Positions 25,595 through 35,356 of a stretch of DNA of 64,000 bases are shown one piece after another. Each line of letters begins with the position of its first letter. Position 1 is the stretch's first letter. This DNA comes from JANRLF01 sp033762815. Lineage in GTDB: Bacteria; Bacteroidota; Bacteroidia; Chitinophagales; CAIOSU01. Position numbers and translations under genes: made by a program. The stretch is from assembly GCA_033762815.1 (NCBI GenBank), contig JANRLF010000004.1, positions 496,001-560,000 on the forward strand, given 5' to 3'. The notes under the pieces were generated by a model that worked only from the letters and a program-made list of their open reading frames with translations, was not told the origin of the DNA and made no database searches.

Positions 25595-25836
25595 AAAAAG
25601 AAATAGGTTCAATGGGCAAGTTAGCATTGTTAAGAAAAAAATAATTATTCTAAATGGTGGCTTAAAGAATAAATTAATTCTTTACATTAGATAAGTGTAA
25701 TGCCGAAAGTGAATCCAAGGCAACGATTCATTTTCACCTACGGCCTTACAATAAAGGAATCCTCGAAGATAGAAACGGCAGGATGCTGATGGGATAACCT
25801 GGCTAAAGGGATTTTTTCACCCCTAAATAAACATTT

Positions 25837-28659
25837 ATGCTAGTACACAAAAAATGGGCAATAGCCGCAGGCTTGTTGCTGCTGGGCATCCATTATGATG
25901 CCCATGCCCAATCAAATCCCGCGTGCGGGCCAGAGTATCTGGACATTGACGGTAAGCTCGATGTCAACTGCCTTCAATTGCTGCCTTCGGGTGCCACAGG
26001 TACCACTGCCGGGTGGGTTTTGACAACCGATGCTGATGGTAACGGCACTTGGCAAGCATTGCCCACACCGGGCAATTCCCCCAATCTGCAAGACGGCACC
26101 TGCGATGGCCAAACGTTGGTGTGGGATGGTGCTGCTAATGGAGGCCTCGGGCAATGGGTTTGGGCCAATAATATCTATAATGCCGCAAACGGGGCGAGCG
26201 CCGGCAATGTGGGCATCGGTTACACAAGCTGCCCCCCAACGCTTACGGAGAGGCTGGATGTAAACGGCACCTTTATAAGTAGCCAAAGCCCTGGCAGCGG
26301 AAACTATCAGTTATTGAATTCCGCTGACTTTTTTGGCCATTTAGGCTTGGGCACCATTGCACCCAATGTTCCAGGATCAGGCACCGGATTCGTCAATGGC
26401 AATAATTATTATGCCACGGGTACTTTCAATGTAGGCAGCATATTTCCTATCCTTGGCGACGGTGCCTACAACCTGCAGCTTAATTCTGCAAGTAACATTG
26501 TCAACCTGCAAGGTACAGGAATTAATGGTAGTGGAAGCGTTTCTTTTGATTTAAACAACGGACTTGGCGCAATCCAATCTCTTAATACCACCACTATCGA
26601 AAATGTCGTAACTGACGGCAGCCTCGATCTTAGCACCCATTTAAATCAAGGGGTTGGTTTTCAGGTAAACGGCATTGACAATAATGTGGGCACACAGGTA
26701 TTTGGTATCAACAACCAAACAGGGGTTGCAAACAACAATGATGGCAACCTGCTAACTTTTAGGGACAATGGCCAAATGGGCTTAGGCACCACAGGTACTA
26801 CCGCGCAAAACACTTTGGATGCCACCGCTCTGCTGCATGTGGTTGGCAAGACCCGCACCGACGATTTACAGGTTCTACCGGGGGGTAATGCGGGCACGGT
26901 GAATATTGGCGATGTGCTGACCGCTGTGGATGCTGACGGTAATGCGGTATGGGCACCAGCCACTACATCTCCCGCCCCACCGCTTCCAAATGGAACCCGT
27001 CACGGTAATACTATGTGGTGGGATGCTGCTGCAACAACACCTGTTTGGAGACCAGATGATTATAATATATTTAATGATGGCAATCATATTGGTTTAGGAG
27101 GTGTAACGGCTGTTGGAGCTAATACGGCATCAGTTAGTACAACGTATAATAGAATAGGTGGTACATTGCCTTGGAACGCGCCTGTGGTTATCCAAAAGAA
27201 TCATAGAGATTATATTTCCAATGGTAATCAAGATGATGTCAGCACCATTCTAACTTTGCATAATAACGTTTCCTCCACCCCGGGATATGGCTATGTCAAT
27301 ATTCATGTTAATGGGAGGGGCAACATGCAATTTGGATTGACTCACAATAATTATCATTCTGGCAGTGCCTTTGGTTTTCTTACAAACCCCAATATGGACT
27401 TGCCAACATTCTCAGTGTTGGATTATGGGGCTCTTGTTCTTCAAACAGATTATAACAATTTTTCATCAACATTCAGTTTTGGTCTTGACTACCACACTAC
27501 TCCATCAAACTTTAACCACTTGCGAACTAAATTAGGAAATAGTTGGGCAGGAGGCACCTGTGCAAATGGAGCTACCTATTTGTCATCTAAATTTTTTCTA
27601 AGGGATGACGAAAAAATGGACGATGACCCTGCATACACTGACATATCACATATATTTATAGGAATTGACAATAAAATTGGCCTTAACTTAACTCAACTAG
27701 AAGCTTATAAAAATAGAGGTATCTGTGGGACAGATCCTAAAGCTACAGTACATATTGGCGGGCAAGGTGCTGATTGTACCGAAGAAATTTTCAGAGCTAC
27801 CAATACCAATGCAGTTGACCTATTCAGGATCAATAATGCTGGGCAGGTGTTCATTGATGTGGATCAAACTTCAAGTTGTAATGGTGCGGCACTTGATGTG
27901 GATGGCGATATTGATGCAAGTGGCACCGTTTTTGCCAATGGCTCTGCGCTCACATCTGACCATCGTTACAAGCAAAACATAGCCGTTATCGAAAACCCTA
28001 TTGATATAATTAGAAAAATGAGTGGCGTATACTACACCTACAAAATAGATGAGTTCAAAGAAATGAACTTTGATAATCGTAAACATATCGGCTTCATTGC
28101 CCAAGATTTGGAAAAGATATTGCCAGAAGCAGTACTTACGAAAGACGATGGTTACAAAGCAGTTGAGTATGCCAACCTCACGGCCTTGCTTGCTGAAGGT
28201 ATCAAAGCACAGCAAAATACCATTGAGGAAAACTATGAGGCGCTTACCCAACAGTTGAAAGAAAAGGAGGAGCAAATACAAGCACTGACCAACAAATTGA
28301 ACAAAATAGAGCAAATGCTGAGCCAAGGTACCAATACCAATACCAATACCAGTACCGCCACCAATACCCAAGTGGTGGCCATTAAAGGCAATGATGCACC
28401 AGCCACTAGTTATTTGCAACAAAATGTACCCAATCCTTTTGAGAACAGCACCTATATAGAGTATGCCGTATCAGAACTGGGCAGTGATGCTCAGGTGGTG
28501 ATTAATGATTTGACTGGCAAAATCATAAAAACCATTCCAGTTAGCTTTGGCAAGGGAAAAATAGACCTTCATTTTTCCGAATTTGCTAGCCAAGAGTTGG
28601 TTTATAGTCTCTATATCAATGGCAAATTGGTAGATAGCAAACGCATGATAAAACAGTAA
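25837..28659 (+). CDS. Secreted fibre-like protein with S74 self-cleaving chaperone domain and T9SS sorting domain
   Basis: 940 residues. A signal peptide (LVHKKWAIAAGLLLLGIHYDAHA) leads a long Gly/Asn-rich beta-structured body. A peptidase S74 (intramolecular chaperone, tail-spike type) domain begins at Ser707-Asp708 (ALTSDHRYKQNI) and continues with NRKHIGFIAQDLEKILPEAV and the VEYANLTALLAEGIKAQQ helix, then a coiled coil and an Asn-Thr repeat (about 830-845). A type A T9SS C-terminal domain runs from about 860 (NVPNPFENSTYIEY, VINDLTGKIIKT, end SKRMIKQ). S74 domains trimerise their passenger and then cut themselves off. Export by T9SS to the cell surface is expected. A terminator follows. 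Confidence 0.88.
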   Translation: MLVHKKWAIAAGLLLLGIHYDAHAQSNPACGPEYLDIDGKLDVNCLQLLPSGATGTTAGWVLTTDADGNGTWQALPTPGNSPNLQDGTCDGQTLVWDGAANGGLGQWVWANNIYNAANGASAGNVGIGYTSCPPTLTERLDVNGTFISSQSPGSGNYQLLNSADFFGHLGLGTIAPNVPGSGTGFVNGNNYYATGTFNVGSIFPILGDGAYNLQLNSASNIVNLQGTGINGSGSVSFDLNNGLGAIQSLNTTTIENVVTDGSLDLSTHLNQGVGFQVNGIDNNVGTQVFGINNQTGVANNNDGNLLTFRDNGQMGLGTTGTTAQNTLDATALLHVVGKTRTDDLQVLPGGNAGTVNIGDVLTAVDADGNAVWAPATTSPAPPLPNGTRHGNTMWWDAAATTPVWRPDDYNIFNDGNHIGLGGVTAVGANTASVSTTYNRIGGTLPWNAPVVIQKNHRDYISNGNQDDVSTILTLHNNVSSTPGYGYVNIHVNGRGNMQFGLTHNNYHSGSAFGFLTNPNMDLPTFSVLDYGALVLQTDYNNFSSTFSFGLDYHTTPSNFNHLRTKLGNSWAGGTCANGATYLSSKFFLRDDEKMDDDPAYTDISHIFIGIDNKIGLNLTQLEAYKNRGICGTDPKATVHIGGQGADCTEEIFRATNTNAVDLFRINNAGQVFIDVDQTSSCNGAALDVDGDIDASGTVFANGSALTSDHRYKQNIAVIENPIDIIRKMSGVYYTYKIDEFKEMNFDNRKHIGFIAQDLEKILPEAVLTKDDGYKAVEYANLTALLAEGIKAQQNTIEENYEALTQQLKEKEEQIQALTNKLNKIEQMLSQGTNTNTNTSTATNTQVVAIKGNDAPATSYLQQNVPNPFENSTYIEYAVSELGSDAQVVINDLTGKIIKTIPVSFGKGKIDLHFSEFASQELVYSLYINGKLVDSKRMIKQ

Positions 28660-28679
28660 TCAGAATTTTCAACAGTATC

Positions 28680-28714
28680 AAAACCCTTTCTTGTTCGCTC
28701 AAGAAGGGGTTTTG
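28680..28714 (+). terminator. Rho-independent terminator
   Basis: AAAACCCTTTCTTG pairs with CAAGAAGGGGTTTT across TTCGCT, followed by GTATTTT, 20 bases past the stop of the S74/T9SS gene. Confidence 0.85.
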
Positions 28715-28800
28715 TATTTTGCAGAATAAACTAACCGAAAGTAACAAGCAACCCTTTTCGAACCACACTCGTTTTGCTATAAAAACCAACACCCGAAACC

Positions 28801-30102
28801 ATGCGATATATCTCCCGCTATCTCAGTTTAATTGCCTTGGTATTAGTTGCTGCCAGTAGCATGACCAGTTGCATGAAAGATAAGTGCAGCACCGAAACCC
28901 GCTACACCGTATTTGAACCCGTGTACATGAGCTATGACTCTATGCGCAATGCCGTAGCTTCCGAACAACCCAGGGCATTGGACAACCCTGGTAAAATATG
29001 GACCAACGAAAATTACCTGTACATTGTAGAAACCGACAAAGGCGTACATGTGATTGACAATAGCAATCCCTCCTCCCCGCAGAATATTGCTTTTATCAAT
29101 ATTCCGGGCAACATTGATATTGCTGTGCGCAATAATATTTTATATGCCGATAGCTATATTGATTTGGTAGCTATCGATATCAGCAACCCGCAAAATGCCA
29201 CAGAAGTAAAGCGGGTACAAAATGCCTTGCCACAAAGGGTGTATGAATATGGTTATTACTATGATGCCACCAAAGGGGTACCTATTGAATGGGTGAAAAC
29301 CGAAAAGGTAGAAACCTATGAAACCAATTGCGGCAACGGTGGCGGCTACTACTACATGGAAGGTGATATGGTCAATATGGGAGGTACACCTACTGTTTCG
29401 CCTTCTCTAAGTAGCAACGGCAGTGGCGGTGGACGTGATGTGGGTGGCCGTGGCGGCTCCATGGCACGTTTTACTATTTATGGCAACTACCTGTATGTAG
29501 TGGATAACAGCACCTTGCACTTGTATGATATCAGCAACCCATCCAACCCATCAGCAGGCAGTGATGTTTCTTTAGGCTGGAATATTGAGACCATCTTTCC
29601 CGCTCAGGGGCATCTGTTTATCGGTTCTACTTCGGGCATGCACATATACAATTTAGATAATCCTGCCAATCCTACATGGGTTTCTACTTATGAACACGTA
29701 AGCAGTTGCGACCCAGTAGTGGTACAGGGCGATTATGCTTTTGTTACACTGCGCTCAGGCACTCCTTGCCAAGGCTTTACCAATACTTTGGAAGTAGTAG
29801 ATATTAGCAATATGAGCAGCCCTACCCTTTTGAAATCTTATGAAATGCACAATCCACATGGCCTAGCAGTGCGGGGCAATAACCTTTTCCTTTGCGAGGG
29901 CGACCAAGGCTTAAAAACTTTTGACATTACCGATAAAAATGCCATCAGCAACAACCTTTTGCAACACCTACAAGGCATGCAAGCTTATGATGTAATAGCC
30001 ATGAACCAAACACTGATGCTGATTGGTGCCAATGGATTGTTTCAATATAATATTAGCGACCCTGCCAACTTACAACTATTAAGTACAATAGCAGTACAGT
30101 AA
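28801..30102 (+). CDS. LVIVD-repeat surface lipoprotein
   Basis: 433 residues. A signal peptide with lipobox (SLIALVLVAASSMTSC) then MKDKCSTE. From about residue 80 there are repeats of the form 'YLYIVETDKGVHVIDNSNPS', 'DLVAIDISNPQN', 'TLHLYDISNPSNPS', 'MHIYNLDNPANPT' and 'TLEVVDISNMSSPT', the LVIVD beta-propeller repeat. A Gly-rich insertion (about 177-220) interrupts the propeller. Such lipoproteins are common at the Bacteroidota surface; ligand unknown. It stands alone between a terminator and the second ECF sigma gene. Confidence 0.88.
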   Translation: MRYISRYLSLIALVLVAASSMTSCMKDKCSTETRYTVFEPVYMSYDSMRNAVASEQPRALDNPGKIWTNENYLYIVETDKGVHVIDNSNPSSPQNIAFINIPGNIDIAVRNNILYADSYIDLVAIDISNPQNATEVKRVQNALPQRVYEYGYYYDATKGVPIEWVKTEKVETYETNCGNGGGYYYMEGDMVNMGGTPTVSPSLSSNGSGGGRDVGGRGGSMARFTIYGNYLYVVDNSTLHLYDISNPSNPSAGSDVSLGWNIETIFPAQGHLFIGSTSGMHIYNLDNPANPTWVSTYEHVSSCDPVVVQGDYAFVTLRSGTPCQGFTNTLEVVDISNMSSPTLLKSYEMHNPHGLAVRGNNLFLCEGDQGLKTFDITDKNAISNNLLQHLQGMQAYDVIAMNQTLMLIGANGLFQYNISDPANLQLLSTIAVQ

Positions 30103-30177
30103 AAAATGGTAACTTATGGATGGTCTTCGTCCGGGAGCAGATAGTTAGTAAAACCTTCATGACAACAAGGTAACTGG

Positions 30178-30747
30178 ATGAAGATCATCTACCATACTAT
30201 GGACGCCGAGCTAATAGAGGCTTGTATCAAAGAGGATAGGGCGGCACAAAACCGATTGTACGAAAGGTTTTATGGCCGTATGTTGGGGGTGTGCCTTCGC
30301 TATGCCAATTCAAAAGATGAGGCGAGGGAGATATTGAACGAGGGTTTTTTAAAAGTTTTCCGCACCATTCAGCATTTCAAAAATGAAAAAGGCAGTTTGG
30401 AGGCTTGGATATACCGTGTGATGGTAAATACCTCCATTGACCACTATCGGAAGGAAATAAGGTATAAAGAGGTGCTGGAGGAAGCACCGGAAATGTTCGG
30501 TACTCCTCCTGCGGATGTCATTAGCAAGATGAGTGCCGATGAATTGTTGCAACTGGTGCAACAATTAACCCCTGCCTACCGTACCGTATTCAACCTATAT
30601 GTGATGGAGGGTATGAACCACCGGGAAATAGGGGAAAAACTGGGCATATCAGAAGGTACTTCCAAATCAAATTTAGCCAAGGCCCGCATCAAATTGCAGC
30701 AAATGGTATTGGCCAACAATATAGTAAAACAACAAAGCTATGCCTGA
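30178..30747 (+). CDS. RNA polymerase ECF-type sigma factor
   Basis: 189 residues; an in-frame ATG at 30199 (MDAELIEACIKEDRAAQNRL) would give 182 residues and is equally likely as the start. Region 2: LYERFYGRMLGVCLRYANSKDEAREILNEGF, given in part, with the DEA motif; region 4: LTPAYRTVFNLYVMEGMNHREIGEKLGISEG and SKSNLAKARIKL. It overlaps the next gene by 8 bases (ATGCCTGA), the same overlap length as the other sigma/anti-sigma pair in this window, so the downstream protein is the probable anti-sigma factor. Confidence 0.9.
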   Translation: MKIIYHTMDAELIEACIKEDRAAQNRLYERFYGRMLGVCLRYANSKDEAREILNEGFLKVFRTIQHFKNEKGSLEAWIYRVMVNTSIDHYRKEIRYKEVLEEAPEMFGTPPADVISKMSADELLQLVQQLTPAYRTVFNLYVMEGMNHREIGEKLGISEGTSKSNLAKARIKLQQMVLANNIVKQQSYA

Positions 30748-32062
30748 CCAAGATTTCGACAGGATAATGCGTGAAAAGTTAGGCGGCTATAAAGCGGCTT
30801 ACGACCCTCAAGACTGGGTCGCTATGGAATCCATGCTCCCTCAGAAAAATGATAAACGTAGTCCATTTGCTTGGTGGTGGCCAGCAGCATTGGTAGTATC
30901 AGTGTTGCTTATTGATGTTTGGTTGGGTGTGCTGTTGTTTGATACAAAGCAAGATCAAATGACCTTAGCAAATTCGAATCAAGAGCAAATACTTGATAAA
31001 CATTCCACCAAAACATTCCCTGAAAGCAAACTGTTACCTCAAGCTGGACATGTTTCTGCTCTGAAAGAAGAAACGCTACCCCGTAAGACGCAATCATCAC
31101 CTGATGGGGCTGAACTAGTTAAAGACGAAAGCAATAATAATAATAAGCACAGTAAACCCCTTAAAATATCATCAATAAATAAACGAGCAGGCAAAAAGGT
31201 GATTCTAAACGAACCATCATTATCCGAATCCTCCAATTCTACGCTTAAAGAAAAGAACAACGAAGCCACGGACTATACCCATGTGCCAAGCTTAGATGAA
31301 ATGTACAGTGCCAATTTACCCTATATTTTGCTCGACAGTATAAGCAGCACCTATGATATAGATAACACCAAAAAAGTAAATGCCAATGTTCGTTTAAAGG
31401 CCAAAAAAGCGCTATTTGGCCTAGGGGTTAACGTAGGCAGTTACTTATGGCTCACTGATATTTCAGGCAATCGCCATTTAGGCTATCAAGCATCATTGAC
31501 CGGCAATGTGCTCATCAAAAGAAGGATTGCCATAGGGGTAGGTATCGGTTGGGCAACTATAAATTATGGCAGTAACGATGTAAAACCCAATTTTGAAGGA
31601 TATGCGGTACCAGTTTCCTACACTTCGCAAATTCAAGCTATTGATGTACCATTCAGTTTACAAGTCAATTGCTTGAATAAAGGCCGCTGGAGTTTGTTTG
31701 CTTCCATGGGCCTACATAGTTTAATTAAAGTGAAAGAAAGCTACAGTTATCAGTTTGCTACCGATACGGTAACCCCTATTGAACCTGTACCTCCAATTAC
31801 ACCCACCTTTAACAATTCAGGAAACATAGAAGCCGATTACAACAACGCCTTATCAGGATATGATGGCCGTAAGGCCCTTTTTGCTCGTCGCTATTTGCCG
31901 ATTGTCCATTTAAATGTTGGCTGTAGTTTTGAATTGGCTCCTGGCCTTTTGATTGAAGCTGCGCCAAGCTTTCAAATGAGCCCCACCCATGTGGGTATTC
32001 AAAACAAGCGTTTGTGGGCAGCTGGTTTGGAAACTGGCATTAAATACTACTTTGGGAAATAG
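30740..32062 (+). CDS. Probable dual membrane-spanning anti-sigma factor with outer-membrane barrel
   Basis: 440 residues. A short cytoplasmic head (MPDQDFDRIMREKLGGYKAA..DPQDW), one inner-membrane helix (about 46-67, WWPAALVVSVLLIDVWLGVLLF), a long polar Ser/Asn/Lys-rich linker (about 70-210) and a C-terminal outer-membrane-protein-like beta domain (about 215-440: FGLGVNVGSYLWLTDISGN, RRIAIGVGIGWATINYG, end LETGIKYYFGK). One polypeptide would therefore touch cytoplasm, inner membrane and outer membrane. This layout resembles the Dma anti-sigma factors reported in Bacteroides. Coupling to the upstream sigma gene supports the role. It is convergent with the hybrid kinase gene, 3 bases apart. 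Confidence 0.8.
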   Translation: MPDQDFDRIMREKLGGYKAAYDPQDWVAMESMLPQKNDKRSPFAWWWPAALVVSVLLIDVWLGVLLFDTKQDQMTLANSNQEQILDKHSTKTFPESKLLPQAGHVSALKEETLPRKTQSSPDGAELVKDESNNNNKHSKPLKISSINKRAGKKVILNEPSLSESSNSTLKEKNNEATDYTHVPSLDEMYSANLPYILLDSISSTYDIDNTKKVNANVRLKAKKALFGLGVNVGSYLWLTDISGNRHLGYQASLTGNVLIKRRIAIGVGIGWATINYGSNDVKPNFEGYAVPVSYTSQIQAIDVPFSLQVNCLNKGRWSLFASMGLHSLIKVKESYSYQFATDTVTPIEPVPPITPTFNNSGNIEADYNNALSGYDGRKALFARRYLPIVHLNVGCSFELAPGLLIEAAPSFQMSPTHVGIQNKRLWAAGLETGIKYYFGK

Positions 32063-32065
32063 CTA

Positions 32066-35000
32066 CTATACCGAGCTTGGGGTTTGTATTGGGAACCACC
32101 GTGAAAAAACATCTTTTAGTACATCCAGCTTAACGGGTTTTGATATGTAATCATCCATTCCTGCTTCAAGGCATTGTGCCCTATCTTCCTTCATGGCATT
32201 AGCCGTCATTGCTATTATCACTGAATGTTCGCTTCCAAAGCTTGCAGCACGAATAACTTTAGTTGCTTCTAAACCATCCAACTCTGGCATTTGCACGTCC
32301 ATCAGAATACAGTCATAATTTTTCTGCTTGGTCATTTCAATGGCTTCTAACCCATTTGATGCTACATCAGCTTGCAAGCCCATTGCCTTTAGTGAGCCTA
32401 ATGCGACTTTTTGATTGACCATATTGTCTTCAACCAAAAGCAGTTGGATATCAGTACGGTAAAGGGGAGCTAGTATAGGTCCACGCAACTCCCCATATAT
32501 CCTTTTCTCAGCAGCGTTAAGCGCAATTCGAATATGATGTAATAACTGCGATTGCTTAGATGGCTTCACAATACTTGCCACAAACAAATGCTTTTCACTT
32601 ATATCAGGCATATTTCCCAACGAGGTCAAAGCTATAATGGGCAGCTGTCCATCAGGCAATATACGCCATATCTCCCTTGCCACTTGCAGGCCGTCCATGT
32701 TTGGCATCAAAATATCTATGATAGCAAGATCGTACTTTCTGCCATGCCTCAACTGCTCCAAAGCCAAATGTGCATTATTGAAAGGATGTGGCTCCATTCC
32801 CCATGCACGGCATTGTAAGGTCAGAATTTTCAGATTGGTAAGATTATCATCCAATAATAGCACTTGCGCACCTTTAAGGGCATAATCCTTTATTGTATCT
32901 GTCTCAATCTCTGCAAATGCCGTATCAGAGATTATGCTGAATGTGAATGTTGAACCTTTGCCCACTTCGGTTTGCACTTTTATCTCACCACCTAGCAGCT
33001 TTACAAGTTTGTCGCTTATGGCCAATCCCAATCCCGTTCCGCCATACTTTCTTGTGGTAGACGAATCGACTTGTGAAAAGAGTTTGAATAGCCTTGCTAT
33101 CTTATCCTCAGGAATACCAATACCGGTATCTTTCACGGAAAACTCCAGTTTCACTTTCCCATCAATGGTATCGGGCAATCGCTTAACGGTAACTAGTATT
33201 TCTCCCTTATCAGTAAACTTAACTGCGTTAGTCACCAAATTGACCAATATTTGTACAAGCCTGGTGCTATCAGATACAATTTGGGCAGGTACATCTTGGC
33301 TTATATAGTAAACCAATTCAAGCTGCTTTTCTTTTGCCTTAAAAGAAAGCATTTCAAAGACACTCTCAATCAACTGGGCCAAATTGATGGGATGAAATTC
33401 CAATTCCAAATTCCCCGAATCAATCTTAGAGTAATCTAAAATGTCATTAATCAATGTCAACAGGTTATCACCGCTCAATCGAATGGTTTCTACGTAATCT
33501 ATTTGCCGCTCATCCAATGTGGTTTCCAATAACAAGTCCGTCATACCTATTACTGCATTCATAGGGGTACGTATTTCATGGCTCATAGTAGCCAAAAATT
33601 CCGCCTTGGCTTTGCTTGCCGATTCGGCTGCATCTTTTGCTGCCTTTAAATTTTCCTCATAATTGCGCCTTTCCGTCACATCGGTATAGGTTATGGCTAC
33701 CCCATCGCCCAGCTTCACTGCCACGACTTGCGTCCAGAAAAAGCCACCATCAGGCAAAACATAAGGCACTTCTTCCCTCATTTGGATGCCACTCTCGATT
33801 ACCTCCTTATACTTCTCAAAAAGGGTTCTTTCCATCGGCCCTTGCAACAGTTGCAAATAGGTTTTGCCTGCTATCGTATCAATCCTGCCCATACCGTCAG
33901 CGGCAATATTGTTCAGCATCATCCACTCCAGGTCATATATTTCGCCATTTTCGTCCCTTAGGGCTTTCAAGGCCATAATGCCATTGGGCGAACTATTCAT
34001 AATACCTTCCAACAAATCCTGCGCTTCCTTTCGTAAGGTAATGTCGGTATGCGAGCCCACCATCCTTACTACCTTTCCATGCTCATCCAGTATTTTCTTC
34101 CCTCTTGCTAGTACCCATATGTATTGGCCGTCCTTATGCTGCATTCGGAACTCAATGCTGTAGGCATCTATCTTATCGTTCAAATAGTCATTTAAATGTG
34201 CAAGGGTTTTTTGCCTATCGTCCGGATGAAGGCTTTTCACCCAATGGTCAAAACCTGGTACAAATTCATCCCCAGAAAAACCCAACATCTGTTTGTACCG
34301 CTCCGAATAATAAACCTGGTTACTTGGAACGTCCCAATCCCAAATGCCATCATTTGAACCTTCCAAAGCCGCTGCATAACGTTCTTCGCTTTCACGCAAT
34401 TTTTCTTCGGCTTGCTTATACTCGGTGATATCCGTTACCCGGCCTAGCAAATATTTTTTTCCATCAAATCGGACAAGGCTAATTGCAAAATTGCCCCAAA
34501 AAGCCATGCCACTCTCCACTTTGTATTGTTCAATACCCTTTACCACTTCTCCAGTTAGTACCCCCCTCATAACCTCTCTGCGCCGCTCACCGCTTAATGG
34601 ATTCAACAAAAGCGTGTTTAGGTGCTTACCAACAAAAGCCCTTTCGCTGCCCATCATTTGTTGAAACCGTTGGTTACAATCTATTATTAAGCCTTCTATA
34701 TCTGTGATAAAAATGGCATCGGCTGACTGGTTGAGCAAATTGCGCAAAAAACCTTCCATAGAGGCCAGCTTGTACTGCTCCTTGTTGCGCAAATATCTGA
34801 TACTGAACAATATAATTGTGGTCAGTAGAAAAGCGATGAAATAGAATACCCTTTCGCTTATCAAAATAGTGTGATTGTAAACGAGCAAAATGGTTAAACC
34901 CAGCAGAAACGAACCATTATAAAAAAGCAGCTTGGGGAGGGTATCAAGTACGAGTGATAAAGCAATAAGGTGTAGAAATAATGTGACTGTATAAACAGTA

Positions 35001-35305
35001 TTGAACTCGTTAAGATAAGTGCCTAAAAATATTTGCGCAGTGAAAAGATAGAAGGCTATTTCAGAAACAAACTTTTTCCACTTAATCAGTACTTGGGGCA
35101 GATAGCTTACTATTAGAGCGATGATACCAATACCCGCAACAATGTAACGGTCAACCATCGGCTCATAAGCATTGGGTTTATACAGAACGTACAAAACACC
35201 AAACACCAACTTAGTGCTAATGGCTATGATTAATATTAAGCGATAAATTGTAAGCTGCTCCTTATCGTGAGCTTGCTTAAAGATGCTTTGAAACATCGAC
35301 TGCAA
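32066..35305 (-). CDS. Hybrid sensor histidine kinase with three PAS and two receiver domains
   Basis: 1079 residues. Six or so membrane helices (about 18-170); PAS1 about 190-300 (NQSADAIFITDIEGLIIDCN), PAS2 about 305-430 (ALEGSNDGIWDWDVPSNQVYY, with PAC), PAS3 about 435-555; HisKA with phospho-acceptor His576 in FLATMSHEIRTPMNAVIGM; HATPase about 680-795 (DTGIGIPEDKIARLFKLFSQ, RKYGGTGLGLAIS); receiver 1 about 815-930 (LLLDDNLTNLKIL, IIDILMPNMDG); receiver 2 about 950-1070 (LLVEDNMVNQKVA, ILMDVQMPELDGLEATKVIR). It autophosphorylates and relays to its receivers. The neighbouring Hpt protein and LytTR regulator make a phosphorelay likely. Confidence 0.94.
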   Translation of the reverse strand: MQSMFQSIFKQAHDKEQLTIYRLILIIAISTKLVFGVLYVLYKPNAYEPMVDRYIVAGIGIIALIVSYLPQVLIKWKKFVSEIAFYLFTAQIFLGTYLNEFNTVYTVTLFLHLIALSLVLDTLPKLLFYNGSFLLGLTILLVYNHTILISERVFYFIAFLLTTIILFSIRYLRNKEQYKLASMEGFLRNLLNQSADAIFITDIEGLIIDCNQRFQQMMGSERAFVGKHLNTLLLNPLSGERRREVMRGVLTGEVVKGIEQYKVESGMAFWGNFAISLVRFDGKKYLLGRVTDITEYKQAEEKLRESEERYAAALEGSNDGIWDWDVPSNQVYYSERYKQMLGFSGDEFVPGFDHWVKSLHPDDRQKTLAHLNDYLNDKIDAYSIEFRMQHKDGQYIWVLARGKKILDEHGKVVRMVGSHTDITLRKEAQDLLEGIMNSSPNGIMALKALRDENGEIYDLEWMMLNNIAADGMGRIDTIAGKTYLQLLQGPMERTLFEKYKEVIESGIQMREEVPYVLPDGGFFWTQVVAVKLGDGVAITYTDVTERRNYEENLKAAKDAAESASKAKAEFLATMSHEIRTPMNAVIGMTDLLLETTLDERQIDYVETIRLSGDNLLTLINDILDYSKIDSGNLELEFHPINLAQLIESVFEMLSFKAKEKQLELVYYISQDVPAQIVSDSTRLVQILVNLVTNAVKFTDKGEILVTVKRLPDTIDGKVKLEFSVKDTGIGIPEDKIARLFKLFSQVDSSTTRKYGGTGLGLAISDKLVKLLGGEIKVQTEVGKGSTFTFSIISDTAFAEIETDTIKDYALKGAQVLLLDDNLTNLKILTLQCRAWGMEPHPFNNAHLALEQLRHGRKYDLAIIDILMPNMDGLQVAREIWRILPDGQLPIIALTSLGNMPDISEKHLFVASIVKPSKQSQLLHHIRIALNAAEKRIYGELRGPILAPLYRTDIQLLLVEDNMVNQKVALGSLKAMGLQADVASNGLEAIEMTKQKNYDCILMDVQMPELDGLEATKVIRAASFGSEHSVIIAMTANAMKEDRAQCLEAGMDDYISKPVKLDVLKDVFSRWFPIQTPSSV

Positions 35306-35356
35306 ATTGAAATAAATATACCCAATTTATGGGATAATTACCAGTAAAATAGATGG

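Noticed and set aside
25595..25836. Riboswitch or leader RNA before the S74/T9SS gene
   Set aside because: Only weak stems are visible and no known riboswitch core could be matched.
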